From Gordonia sp. UBA7599 (lineage in GTDB: Bacteria; Actinomycetota; Actinomycetes; Mycobacteriales; Mycobacteriaceae), in the NCBI GenBank assembly GCA_002477755.1, contig DLKD01000054.1, forward strand, positions 1 to 64,000: 64,000 nucleotides of DNA. Reading direction: 5' to 3'. Below, piece by piece: positions 26,458 to 35,293 of this stretch; within the stretch, counting starts at the first letter, position 1, and each line of letters begins with the position of its first letter. The position numbers and the translations under genes are program-made. Below the pieces are notes generated by a model. That model saw nothing but the letters and a program-made list of their open reading frames with translations, was not told the DNA's origin and made no database searches.

Positions 26458-26900
26458 GCGGGGCGCCGGCGCTGCGCCTCGCGGTCGAGGCCGACGGGCA
26501 ATGGCGGGAACTCACCGCGGCCGGCCCGGGCCGCGTCGAGCGGTTCCGGGCCCCGGCCCTACGCGATGCCGCAGACAAGACCGCCCGCTGCGCCGCCGCC
26601 GCATTCGTCGATCTCGACGTCTATCTCGCCGATTCGGTTCCGGCCGCCTTCGCCGGTCTTGCCCGGCAGCGGCCGGGGTGGGTTCCGGGACGTCGTGAGG
26701 GCACCCTCGTCCACGCCGGGACACCGGCCACCCTGGCGGGCCTGTTGGCCGACATCTGGTCGGTGAAGGTCGCCCACGGAGTCACGCTGCGCCCAATCGA
26801 ACCCGCGGCTCTGGAACCGAGATTGGCCGAGCAGATCATTCCACTTCTGGCCGCGCGCGGCGTAACCGTCGCACTGCCGCCGCGGGCGATCCCGGGATGA
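26454..26900 (+). CDS. Small protein resembling the C-terminal part of LLM monooxygenases
   Basis: A 148-residue protein without an obvious full-length family. Residues about 90-145 (HAGTPATLAGLLADIWSVKV, GVTLRPIEPAALEPRLAEQI) resemble the end of luciferase-like monooxygenases, where a GTP-x-x-x-A helix and a GF-x-L-x-P strand come before the last helices. The N-terminal 85 residues are less clear, and the flavin-binding half of the barrel is missing. The GTG overlaps the reductase stop, so it is translated with the operon. Its 3' end overlaps the convergent membrane-protein gene by 65 bases. It may be a remnant or a dedicated partner subunit. Confidence 0.6.
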   Translation: MSGAPALRLAVEADGQWRELTAAGPGRVERFRAPALRDAADKTARCAAAAFVDLDVYLADSVPAAFAGLARQRPGWVPGRREGTLVHAGTPATLAGLLADIWSVKVAHGVTLRPIEPAALEPRLAEQIIPLLAARGVTVALPPRAIPG

Positions 26901-27372
26901 GAAGGACCCCGACCAACGTCGACGCAATAAAACAAGCGAGTGCGACCCACGGCCACCAGGTGAGGTGGACGCTGTCGGCGCGCAGCTGCACCGACGAAGC
27001 GCCGAAGGCCGCCTCTTGGCGGGCCGGGTCGCGCACGAACCACAGGACAAGTGCCACCGCCGCCAACGAGAACGTGATCGTCAGGTACCCCGCCCACAAC
27101 GCCCGGTAGCGGGGGCTGAGCCGGCTGAACGCGAGCACCGTCAGCGCCGCGATGATGATGAGGAGAATCGCGCCCAGGCTGCCGCTGGCTCCGGCGGCAC
27201 TCACGGCGCGGTCCTGTCCGGGGCGGTCGACGTCGACTCGCGGGAGGTCGACGCTGTCGGGCACCGATGACCCGACGCCGCGAACCCAGGTGGCGAACAC
27301 GGCGGCACCGGCCACAAGCGCCAGCAGCAGGAGGACCGCCGACCAGCCTCCCCCAGGCCGCCGCGGAGTCAC
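26836..27372 (-). CDS. Multi-pass membrane protein ending mce cluster 2
   Basis: A 178-residue protein with four hydrophobic segments at about residues 11-29, 65-84, 92-112 and 139-160. A polar stretch with several Asp and Val residues lies between the first two. No family is recognised. It starts inside the stop of the Mce-associated gene (ATGA), so it is the last gene of the mce cluster 2 operon and could be an accessory membrane factor. The final 65 bases overlap the convergent gene at 26454-26900. Confidence 0.7.
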   Translation of the reverse strand: MTPRRPGGGWSAVLLLLALVAGAAVFATWVRGVGSSVPDSVDLPRVDVDRPGQDRAVSAAGASGSLGAILLIIIAALTVLAFSRLSPRYRALWAGYLTITFSLAAVALVLWFVRDPARQEAAFGASSVQLRADSVHLTWWPWVALACFIASTLVGVLLIPGSPAAAVRRLRRARPEVE

Positions 27373-28202
27373 GGGGTCGGAGCGGGTGCGGGCGGCGCGG
27401 GTGCAGGTGGTGGCGTGGGACGGCCCGACGTGCCACCGACGCCGGGTACCGACGTGCCATCCTGCGGCACGCCACCGATGCCGGCCACGTCGGTGATCAA
27501 CCAGTTCTCGTCGCGGTCCAGGGTGATCGTGTACGGGGTGATGGTGTTCAACCCCGTCGGGTTCTGCGTGCTGATCATGCGCGTGGACACGAAGACCTGG
27601 ACGACGAATTGTCGGTCAGCCCGGATGTCGACCGTCTTCGCGGCGACGAGGGTGGCGGTCTGCGTCCACTGGACTTCCTGCAGTAGCGGCGTCAAGGTCT
27701 TCACTGCAACGTCGAAGCGCGCGTGCAGGGGCTGCGCGGTCCCCTTCTTCAGGGCCTCCGACCACGGCTTGAGGTCGTTGTAGTTGAACGTCGCGGCACG
27801 GACGGCATAGTCGCCCGCGACGGTCTCCGCCGCCTGCTTGTCGGCATCGAGGGTGCGCAGATCGTGCAGCTGACTGTTGCGGCTGTAAAAAAGCGCGGCC
27901 AGCACCGCGGTGGAGACCAGCGCCAGGGCACACACGAGCGCGAGGGCGGCGGTCACGCGGTGCCTGCGCGGATCCAGGTAGGCCGTCCACTTGTCGGAGG
28001 TACCCAGCTCGGCCCGCACACGGGCCTCCGCCTGCGCGTCTGCCTCCTCGCGAGCCGCCTCGATGCGCGCCTCGATCGCCCGCTGCTGCCGCTTCTTCTC
28101 CTTCTTGAGCCGCTTCGCCTCCCGGGCCGCCGCGTCAGCGGCGCCCGTATCGGGCGCTGTGGCCTCCGACGGGTCGGGTTTCGACGTCGAATCGTCGCTC
28201 AT
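27369..28202 (-). CDS. Mce-associated membrane protein, cluster 2
   Basis: A 277-residue Mas-type protein. Residues about 20-68 are a Lys/Arg/Glu/Ala-rich stretch likely to form a coiled coil. A membrane helix lies at about 82-106. The outer domain at about 115-235 ends ITLDRDENWLITDVAGIG, matching the end of the cluster 1 Mas domain. The last 35 residues are Pro/Ala/Gly-rich. It follows mceF after 73 bases holding a hairpin, and its stop overlaps the next start. It probably stabilises the cluster 2 transporter. Confidence 0.8.
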   Translation of the reverse strand: MSDDSTSKPDPSEATAPDTGAADAAAREAKRLKKEKKRQQRAIEARIEAAREEADAQAEARVRAELGTSDKWTAYLDPRRHRVTAALALVCALALVSTAVLAALFYSRNSQLHDLRTLDADKQAAETVAGDYAVRAATFNYNDLKPWSEALKKGTAQPLHARFDVAVKTLTPLLQEVQWTQTATLVAAKTVDIRADRQFVVQVFVSTRMISTQNPTGLNTITPYTITLDRDENWLITDVAGIGGVPQDGTSVPGVGGTSGRPTPPPAPAPPAPAPTP

Positions 28203-28242
28203 CAGGGGTCCTCACTACTACTATTGCCTGCTCAACGGGCAC

Positions 28243-28261
28243 ACCGGCCCAGCAGGCCGGT
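28243..28261 (-). promoter_or_regulatory. Hairpin between mceF and mas, cluster 2
   Basis: ACCGGCC at 28243-28249 and GGCCGGT at 28255-28261 form a 7-pair stem with a five-base loop, 14 bases beyond the mceF stop. No T-run follows. It may be a weak terminator or an mRNA processing site that lowers mas expression. Confidence 0.4.
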
Positions 28262-28275
28262 CGTTGAAACGGATC

Positions 28276-29232
28276 CTACTTGGGCATCACGATCGTCAAT
28301 CGCAGCGCATCGCCCGGCAGTGACTGCATGGCCTGCTCCATCAGCGCGGAGATACTCACCGAATCGAATATCGACGCACCGGCCAGACGGGCGGTAGGAA
28401 CCAGCGCCTCGGCCAGACGTGCGATGGGTGGCACCAACTCGCCGACCACGGCCGCAGACTTCTGCAACGAGGGCTTCCAGCGCTCTCCGATGATCCGCCC
28501 GCCGTCGGTGAAATCGGCGAACGGCTTCACGTGTGTGATGACCTCCGAGAGGTTGGCACCGGCGATCAGCAGCTGGGGCTTGGTCGCCCGCAGCGACGGG
28601 CCCATCCAAGAACCGTCGCTGATCATCGGCGTCGCATTCCGCATGATCTTGACGAGGGCTGGCTCCGAATAGATCATCGTCGCCGCAAGCACCTTGGCGG
28701 CCGGGGTCAGGCGTTGCACGTCCCCGCCGGTTCCCGCCAGCGCCACGCGCAGCGTGTCCACCAGGTTATTCACCTGTGCGGGATCAAATTGGTCGAGCAG
28801 TGTCTGCGTCGAGCCCAACAGTTCGGGAACCGAGGCCGGAATGTCGACGACGCCGGCGGAGAACTTCTGGCCGTTGCCGATCATCGGCCCCTCCCCGGTC
28901 CGCGGAAGGAACACAAGCGCGGACTCCCCCAGCATCGACTGGTTGGAGATCATGATCTCGCTGTCCACGGGAATCTGGTGGGCGGCATCGTAGGCAACAT
29001 CGATGACCACGTTCTCGCCGGTGAAACGTACTTGGCGCACATCACCGATCACCGCCCCGCGCAAGGACACCGCCGAACCGGCGTGCAATCCGTTGGATTT
29101 GGGCGCGGTGATCGTCACTGTCGTCATCGACGTCAGCGTCCGCGTATTCAACACCCCGATCGCCAGGTACCACACCGATGCGATGAGCACGGCGATGGTG
29201 GCCAGCAGGGCGAGGACGAACCGCCGGCTCAT
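28276..29232 (-). CDS. MCE family protein, F position, cluster 2
   Basis: A 318-residue MCE subunit, shorter than its cluster 1 counterpart of 411. The membrane anchor lies at about residues 4-26 and the MCE domain at about 35-118, with GLHAGSAVSLRGAVIGDV. The helical part follows without the extended Pro-rich tail. The ATG overlaps the mceE stop by 4 bases. No lipobox is present. Confidence 0.85.
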   Translation of the reverse strand: MSRRFVLALLATIAVLIASVWYLAIGVLNTRTLTSMTTVTITAPKSNGLHAGSAVSLRGAVIGDVRQVRFTGENVVIDVAYDAAHQIPVDSEIMISNQSMLGESALVFLPRTGEGPMIGNGQKFSAGVVDIPASVPELLGSTQTLLDQFDPAQVNNLVDTLRVALAGTGGDVQRLTPAAKVLAATMIYSEPALVKIMRNATPMISDGSWMGPSLRATKPQLLIAGANLSEVITHVKPFADFTDGGRIIGERWKPSLQKSAAVVGELVPPIARLAEALVPTARLAGASIFDSVSISALMEQAMQSLPGDALRLTIVMPK

Positions 29233-30266
29233 CGCAGCGCCCCGATCATGCGCAGGACCGCCGAGACCGATCGGGTCACGTCGCCGTCACCTGCGGTAAC
29301 CCGGGAGATCGACACCGACGGGTTCTGCGCAAAGGGGATCAGTTTGGTCTTGGTCACGTCTATCAGGGTTCCGATGGTGCCGTTGAACTGCGTCGAATGC
29401 ACCGAATAGCTGCGCAGCAAGGGCACGAGCTCGGCAAGGAAGGGGTTGAGTTGCGCCAGCCGCGGTGTCAGCCAGCTCAGTCCGTAGGCAAGGCGGCTCG
29501 ACCCCGCGACGAGCTTGAAGCCCTCGTTGACCGCGTTGAAGACCTGCTTCAAGCCGTTGATCCCGGCCGGACCGAAGGCATAGCCCAGAGCGGCGGGATC
29601 AGCGGCCATCTCACCGGTCTCGCTGTACAGCGAATCGATGATGGCGTCGAGGGAGGTGGTCTGGGCGGCCAGGTCGGTCACGGCCATCGCGGTGCTGCGC
29701 GACGCCGAGCGCAGGTTGCCGTCCTTGACGTCGACCGAGCTGTTCAGTTTCCGCACCGCGTCCTGCGCCCGCATGATGGATCCCCCGGACATGAAGTCGG
29801 CGAGATTGGTCAGGATGTCCTCGACCTGGGGTCCGGGGTCGGAATGGTCGAGCCCGATGACCGCACCGTCGCCCAACGGCGGGCCGCCGGATCCAGCCGC
29901 CGGCGGGGTCAGCGCGACGTAGATGTCACCGAGCATCGTCAACTGCCGCAACTCGGCGGTGGTGCCCTCACGCAATTCGACCCGGGGATCGATATTAAGT
30001 TTCAACCGCGCGGCGTCGGGTTGCAGACCGATCGATTCGACAGCGCCGATCGGGGTACCCCGCGACAGCACCCGCGCGCCCAGCGGAAGGTTGACCGCGG
30101 AAATGAAATCCACGTACAGCGTTTTGGAATAGTCCGACGACGACGTCAGCCGGGGCAAGAAGTTGGCCGGGTTCTGTGAATGCCCCGCGATGACCACGAT
30201 GAGGGCGACGACGATCGTCGCCAGGCTCAGGCCCAGTTTCAGCGCGGAGGAACTGAACCGCTTCAT
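29229..30266 (-). CDS. MCE family protein, E position, cluster 2 (no lipobox)
   Basis: A 345-residue MCE subunit. The N-terminal anchor at about residues 11-32 (LKLGLSLATIVVALIVVIAG) has no cysteine after it, so this is not a lipoprotein, unlike the usual MceE. The MCE domain at about 46-130 contains LPLGARVLSRGTPIGAVE. The ATG at 30266 overlaps the mceD stop as ATGA and is preferred over a longer frame. The helical region ends in a hydrophobic stretch. Confidence 0.85.
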   Translation of the reverse strand: MKRFSSSALKLGLSLATIVVALIVVIAGHSQNPANFLPRLTSSSDYSKTLYVDFISAVNLPLGARVLSRGTPIGAVESIGLQPDAARLKLNIDPRVELREGTTAELRQLTMLGDIYVALTPPAAGSGGPPLGDGAVIGLDHSDPGPQVEDILTNLADFMSGGSIMRAQDAVRKLNSSVDVKDGNLRSASRSTAMAVTDLAAQTTSLDAIIDSLYSETGEMAADPAALGYAFGPAGINGLKQVFNAVNEGFKLVAGSSRLAYGLSWLTPRLAQLNPFLAELVPLLRSYSVHSTQFNGTIGTLIDVTKTKLIPFAQNPSVSISRVTAGDGDVTRSVSAVLRMIGALR

Positions 30267-31366
30267 CGTGGACCTCCCTGGATGGCCTGCGTCACGAGCG
30301 CCCCGAGATCGACCACGGCGCGCTCGGGCGCACGCGGATCGCAACTGCCCTTCTTCGCCTGGTTCATCGCCGCGCAGAGCACCGCACTTCCACCCGGGAT
30401 ACGTGCGGCAACGCGCGGTGCACGTACGTTCACGCGGATCCCGCCGGTGCGACTGCTCACCGACTTCTGCAGGGAGGTGGCAATCCCGGGTAATTGTTTG
30501 ATCATCGCCGTCAACTCGTCCAGCTGTGCCAGACCGAAGTTGATGACCGGCTTCATATCGTCGGTGATCGACATCAACGGCGGGACCACGTTGCTCAGCA
30601 GGTCATCCATCCCCGGGCCGGCCTCTCCCAGGCCGTCGAAGATGTAGACGAAGCTCTTGAACAACGACCCCATGAAGTAGGTGAGGTCCGCGGCGTTCTT
30701 CCCGATGTCGGTGATCGCCTCCCAGTTGCGTCCGGCAACGTCGGTGAGCACCGCGAGGTTGTCGAAGACCGCGCGCATCTGGGAGAGGAACTCGTCGGGA
30801 TCGGACATGAACCCGGCGATGTTCTTGATCGTCTGGTTCAAGTCACCGCCGGTGCCGACCAGCTGCTTGTCCGCCTCCGCGATGAGCGAACCGACGGGTG
30901 CCGCCGAGTCGTCTCCGGGGCCGCCGAGCTTCTCGAAGAGGGTCGTGAACGACTGGAACGCAGTGCTCACCGAGATCGGGGTGTACGTCTGGTTCGACGG
31001 CACGCAGGTCTCGACACCCAGTTCGGCTCCGCCGCGCGGGTTTGTGTCGACCAGTTCGATGCGTCTGTCGGCGAGGACCGAGTTGTTGACCGCGACGACT
31101 CGCAGCGCGGAACTCATCGGCTGGTCGGCGACCTTCATCCGGATCGTCACGCCGCCGGCTTTAGGCGACACACCGGTCACCGTGCCGATCCTGACCCCGC
31201 GGATGTTGACGGCGTTGCCGGCGTACAACCCGGCCGAGTCGGCGAGGTCGGCACACAGCGCACGGGTACCGCGGTCGGCCCGGGCGAGGTAGATGAACAC
31301 GGCGCCGATGGCCAGGACGGCGACGACGGTGGCGGCAATCATCGCCCGCAGCCGAGGGGTCAGCAT
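30263..31366 (-). CDS. MCE family protein, D position, cluster 2
   Basis: A 367-residue MCE subunit. It has a membrane anchor at about residues 8-29 and an MCE domain at about 40-115 with GLYAGNAVNIRGVRIGTV. Cysteines occur near the anchor (LCADLAD) and near the end (LCAAMNQAKKGSC). The ATG at 31366 overlaps the mceC stop by 7 bases. The helical region has repeated short hydrophobic heptads as in other MCE channels. Confidence 0.85.
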   Translation of the reverse strand: MLTPRLRAMIAATVVAVLAIGAVFIYLARADRGTRALCADLADSAGLYAGNAVNIRGVRIGTVTGVSPKAGGVTIRMKVADQPMSSALRVVAVNNSVLADRRIELVDTNPRGGAELGVETCVPSNQTYTPISVSTAFQSFTTLFEKLGGPGDDSAAPVGSLIAEADKQLVGTGGDLNQTIKNIAGFMSDPDEFLSQMRAVFDNLAVLTDVAGRNWEAITDIGKNAADLTYFMGSLFKSFVYIFDGLGEAGPGMDDLLSNVVPPLMSITDDMKPVINFGLAQLDELTAMIKQLPGIATSLQKSVSSRTGGIRVNVRAPRVAARIPGGSAVLCAAMNQAKKGSCDPRAPERAVVDLGALVTQAIQGGPR

Positions 31367-32376
31367 GTGCGCCCCGCGATCGGGATGCAAATCACCGAGT
31401 CGTCGATGACCTGGGCGCCGAAGTCGAGGTTGATCCCGTTCGGGTGAGCTGCGGCCGACATCCGGTTGACCATGCTCTTCAGCTGGTCGATGGCCAGACC
31501 CATCCGCTTAACCGTCTCCTGCACGCCCGACGCGGAGTTGACGAGCTCGTGCAGCGGCTTCTTGAACCGCTTCTCGTACGGCTCACCGAGGATGTCGCCG
31601 ACGTACAGCACCATCTCGCCGAGGGCGTCGTAGGTGAGGATTCCGCGGTCCTTGTACCCGATCATGACTGGCAGCACCGCGCGGATCCGGCGGATCATCT
31701 CTTCGAGCGTCTTTTGCTGGGCCGCCAGTTGGGTGGTGTACTCGGCGCCGAGTGCCGCGACGCGGGAGACCTGCCGCTGCTGCTGGTCGAGGGTGGCGGT
31801 CAGCTTCTCGACGTCGGACAGGATGGACCGCACCGCACCGGGCTTGGACTTCAACATGTCACCGGTCGTCACGGCGACCCGGCGCATCGCCGTGGCGTCG
31901 ATCTCGGTCGCGGTCTTCGCCGCCGAATCCATCACCTCCGACAACGAGTAAGGCACCGTGATCCGGTCCGGCGGGATCGGATCGGTGCCGAGCCGCCCCG
32001 ACCCGGCCGGATGAAGGGCGACGAACGCACCGCCGACGATGGTGAGCATCCGCACATCCATCGACGTCTGATCGCCGATGGGTACGTCGGTCTTGACCTC
32101 GAGCGTCGCCTCGACCTTGTCATCGACCAGACGGACCTTGGTCACGTTCCCCACCGGGATACCGGCGATGCGCACTTCGGTACCCGAGATGATCCCGCCG
32201 CTCTCGTTCATGAGAGCCCGCAGTTCGGAACGGCCGGGTGGACGCAGGTACAGGAACCCAAGCACGACAACGAGCACGGCGGTGAGTGCCAAAGCCACCA
32301 GCGCCCACCATGTCGCCGTCCTCGTCTCGACCTCGTCGCGCACCGCGAAGTCCTCGAAGCGCCTCAGCCCTTGCAC
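31360..32376 (-). CDS. MCE family protein, C position, cluster 2
   Basis: A 338-residue MCE subunit. The start is GTG 32376, with GGAAAGG upstream inside the end of mceB, so the two genes overlap by 13 bases. A membrane anchor lies at about residues 22-44, and the MCE domain at about 50-130 contains IISGTEVRIAGIPVGNV. The helical domain includes a long, Gln-rich coiled-coil-like stretch (DQQQRQVSRVAALG). It ends with two cysteines (VICIPIAGRTC). Confidence 0.84.
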   Translation of the reverse strand: MQGLRRFEDFAVRDEVETRTATWWALVALALTAVLVVVLGFLYLRPPGRSELRALMNESGGIISGTEVRIAGIPVGNVTKVRLVDDKVEATLEVKTDVPIGDQTSMDVRMLTIVGGAFVALHPAGSGRLGTDPIPPDRITVPYSLSEVMDSAAKTATEIDATAMRRVAVTTGDMLKSKPGAVRSILSDVEKLTATLDQQQRQVSRVAALGAEYTTQLAAQQKTLEEMIRRIRAVLPVMIGYKDRGILTYDALGEMVLYVGDILGEPYEKRFKKPLHELVNSASGVQETVKRMGLAIDQLKSMVNRMSAAAHPNGINLDFGAQVIDDSVICIPIAGRTC

Positions 32377-33416
32377 AGCTTTACCTTTCCTGCACCGAGC
32401 AGCACCTCTCCGACCACGGGAAGCGCCACCTCCCCCTTGGAACAGGCCTGGGGCACGCCCCATTTGGTCATCTGTGCATTCAGGTTCGCGAGCATCGTCG
32501 GAACAATCTTCATGATCTCGGCCAGCTGGTCGGTGTCAGGGATCAGCTCCATCAGCCTCGCGCGCACGTGGTCGTGCCCGCCCAGCGACAAGTCGAAGGC
32601 ATGCTTCATCACCTCGACGATGGGCGGAAAGACCTTCGCGCCCTGCCCGAACGCCCCCTTGAGCAACTCGAGGTTGACTTCGAGAGTGTCGAACAACATG
32701 CCCATGTTCTCCATCAGGGCATTGATGATCGCCGACTTACCCTGCAGCTGATCTGCGATGACGCCGAGGTTGTTGATGATCGTCCGGATCATCAGGTTCT
32801 TGTTCGTCGCGAAGTCCGTCAACCGCTCCACGTCGCCGAGGACGTCGCCGATGCCTACGCCGCCATCCCCCTGCAGCAGGTCGATCATGTTCTGCGCAAA
32901 CTTGTTGAATACCGCCGGGTCGGCGCCCTGCAGGATGGGCCGCAAGCCGTTGAACAGCGCCGTGATGTCGAATGATCCAGATGTCTTGGCGACGGGGATG
33001 ACGGTGTCCGGGTTCAACAGGGCGCCCTTGTGCCGTTGGTCCCCGGAGGTCCGATCCGCGCCCGGCACGTCTTCCTGCGCCCCGACGATGCCGAGGTACC
33101 GCTGCCCGACCAGGTTCTGGAAGCGGATTGCCAGTCGGTCGTCCTCGGTCAGCCTTTCGTCGGAGGCAACGGTGAAGGTGACCAGCGCGGTGCCCGTCGG
33201 CTGCAGTTCGATGTCCACGACTTTGCCGACTTGGACGCCGCGTACGCGGACGTCGCTGTTGGCCCGGAGGCCGAACACGTCGCTGAACTCTGCGCTGTAG
33301 GTCTCCTTGTCGCCCGCAACCGGGCGGTTGATTGCCTGGACGACGGTGTACAGGGCGAGGATCGCCACTGCGGCCATCACCAGAAGGCGGCGTATCGCCT
33401 CACCGGGTGTGCGCAC
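32364..33416 (-). CDS. MCE family protein, B position, cluster 2
   Basis: A 350-residue MCE subunit from a GTG start at 33416. The anchor lies at about residues 9-28, and the MCE domain at about 38-125 contains GLRANSDVRVRGVQVGKVVD. The helical region follows and the protein ends in a Cys-containing tail (KVKLCKG). It overlaps the intended end of mceA by 17 bases, which supports the view that mceA should read through to 33400. Confidence 0.85.
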   Translation of the reverse strand: MRTPGEAIRRLLVMAAVAILALYTVVQAINRPVAGDKETYSAEFSDVFGLRANSDVRVRGVQVGKVVDIELQPTGTALVTFTVASDERLTEDDRLAIRFQNLVGQRYLGIVGAQEDVPGADRTSGDQRHKGALLNPDTVIPVAKTSGSFDITALFNGLRPILQGADPAVFNKFAQNMIDLLQGDGGVGIGDVLGDVERLTDFATNKNLMIRTIINNLGVIADQLQGKSAIINALMENMGMLFDTLEVNLELLKGAFGQGAKVFPPIVEVMKHAFDLSLGGHDHVRARLMELIPDTDQLAEIMKIVPTMLANLNAQMTKWGVPQACSKGEVALPVVGEVLLGAGKVKLCKG

Positions 33417-34430
33417 GACGCACCTCCTTGCCCGCCAGCAGCTGGCTCAACGGGGTCGCCACGGCCGGCACCATCTCCAGATTCACCTGGACATTGAGCG
33501 TGGTCCGGCCCGTCTGCCTGTCGGTGTGGAAGGCGCCCCCGAAACGGCGGATCAGCTGGTTGACCTGCCCGGGAGTGACCCCTGCAGGGAGTGGGTCAGC
33601 GGCGTGGTGAAGGCCGTCATCAGGTCCATCGTCGCCCCAAGGCCACTCATCCCGTTGAAGAGCGACCCCAGGTCGGTGAACAGGCCGCCGATGTCGGCGA
33701 TCATCGTGGCGACCTTGCCGGTGTAGACCGTGTCCTCGAGGAGCCTGTTGGCGATGATGGTCTCCAGGGCACCCACCGCGCCCGCACCGGCCGCGGCGAC
33801 ACCGTCGAGTTCGTCGGCGATCATCGGCATCTGCCGCGTCAGGGCGGTGATGTTTCCTCGTTCCATGGTCTGCATCGCGACAAGCCCGGCGGTCAGGAAC
33901 GGCGCCATGCGGATTGCGACGTCGCTGGCCTCGTTGACCAGCTCGGTCAGCTTGGGCGTGAGGACCGGCAGCGTGAAACCGCCGGCGCTGCGGACCGCTG
34001 CAGTGATCGTGTAGTCCGCGGGGGGCTGGGCGAGCATCAGCGTTGCCCCCGCTGCGAGGCGGCCCTGGCCGGGTGCGGGGATCAAGCGCAGCGCATCGGA
34101 CCCGAACAGGTTGCGCGACACGAAGCTGGCCGCGGTGTCGGGGGTCAGCGCCCCCATCGCCGTCGTCTTGATGCACAGGCCGATGCGGGTGGAGCCGGCC
34201 TGCGAGTTGTCGACGTTGCACACCTCCCCGACGGTCTCGCCGCGCATGTCGACCGGCGTTCCCTTCTGAACGCCGTCCGGCATGGCGGGCGCGACGATCG
34301 AGAACTCCGCGGTGTCGTCGCCGCGGGCGAACGGGTTGACCGCCACGAGGGTCACTACCGCGGCCAGCACCGCGGTCGCGACGATGCCGCGGCGGATGAA
34401 TTGTTGGGTCGAGGGTTCGCGGGCGCTCAT
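33400..34430 (-). pseudogene. MCE family protein, A position, cluster 2, frameshifted
   Basis: An MCE subunit gene broken by a single-base shift. From the ATG at 34430 the frame gives an anchor at about residues 16-34 and an MCE domain at about 40-120 with GVQKGTPVDMRGETVGEV. It then runs into SLPGRSTS and stops at 33552. The expected C-terminal 50 residues (PGQVNQLIRRFGGAFHTD, then MVPAVATPLSQLLAGK) continue in the next frame to 33400. Adding one base in the C run at 33579-33582 or the G run at 33587-33589 restores one frame of about 343 residues, which would overlap mceB in the usual way. It may be a true mutation or a sequencing error. Confidence 0.8.
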
Positions 34431-35293
34431 GCGAAGTTCAATCCGGAGTTCAGGCCCCAGAACAGCAGGGACAGCAACATGTCGAAGGTGACGATGAGGA
34501 CGAGACTGGCGCGGATCGCCCGGCCCGATGCGACGCCGACCCCCTCCGGTCCACCGGAGGCGAAGAAGCCGTAGTAGGTGTGCGCGATGATGATGACCAG
34601 GGCGAACACGACCACCTTGATGGTGGAATAGATGACGTCGACGGGACTCACGAACGCCTCGACGTAGCGGTCGTACGCACCGGCCGATTGCCCGTACAGA
34701 CCGCTGACGACCAGCCGCGACGTGAGGTAGGCGACGCAGAGGGAGACGAGGTAGAACGGCACGATCGCGGTGACGCCGGCGATGACTCGCGTGCCGACGA
34801 CGAACGGGATCGGCCTGATCGCCTGCGCTTCGAGCGCGTCGATCTCCTCGGAGATCCGCATCGAGCCGATCTCCGCGGTCATGCGGCACCCCGCCTGTGC
34901 GGCGAACCCGACGGCCGCGATGATCGGGGCCATCTCGCGCGTGGCGGCGTAGCCGGTGATCAGTCCGGCCATCGGCGACAGGTTCAGCGACTGCAGACTG
35001 GTGACGCCCAAGATGCCGATCATGCCGCCCACGGTCACGCCGAGGACTGCCATCACGGTCGCGATCCCACCGCCGACCAGTATCGAGCCGTTACCCCACG
35101 TCACTTCGGTGAACGCGGCCATCGTCTGCTTCCGATACGCGCGCAGCGTGTGCGGCAGCCCCGCGAGGACATCCCCGATGAAGGTGACGATGCGGCCGAT
35201 GTTCTCGAACGGCCGCCCCGCCGTCCGTCCGGCACGGCGCAGCGTCGGACGGTACTCGCTGGGCACGTAGGCGCCCGACGACTGTGCGGCCAT
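34427..35293 (-). CDS. YrbE/MlaE-type permease, second subunit, cluster 2
   Basis: A 288-residue multi-pass permease. The family motif RISEEIDALEAQAIRPIPFVV lies in two parts around residues 144-164, and about five membrane helices are visible. The C-terminal FFASGGPEGVGVASGRAIRASL also matches cluster 1 YrbEB. The ATG at 35293 overlaps the yrbEA stop by one base. It forms the importer membrane core with YrbEA. Confidence 0.92.
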   Translation of the reverse strand: MAAQSSGAYVPSEYRPTLRRAGRTAGRPFENIGRIVTFIGDVLAGLPHTLRAYRKQTMAAFTEVTWGNGSILVGGGIATVMAVLGVTVGGMIGILGVTSLQSLNLSPMAGLITGYAATREMAPIIAAVGFAAQAGCRMTAEIGSMRISEEIDALEAQAIRPIPFVVGTRVIAGVTAIVPFYLVSLCVAYLTSRLVVSGLYGQSAGAYDRYVEAFVSPVDVIYSTIKVVVFALVIIIAHTYYGFFASGGPEGVGVASGRAIRASLVLIVTFDMLLSLLFWGLNSGLNFA

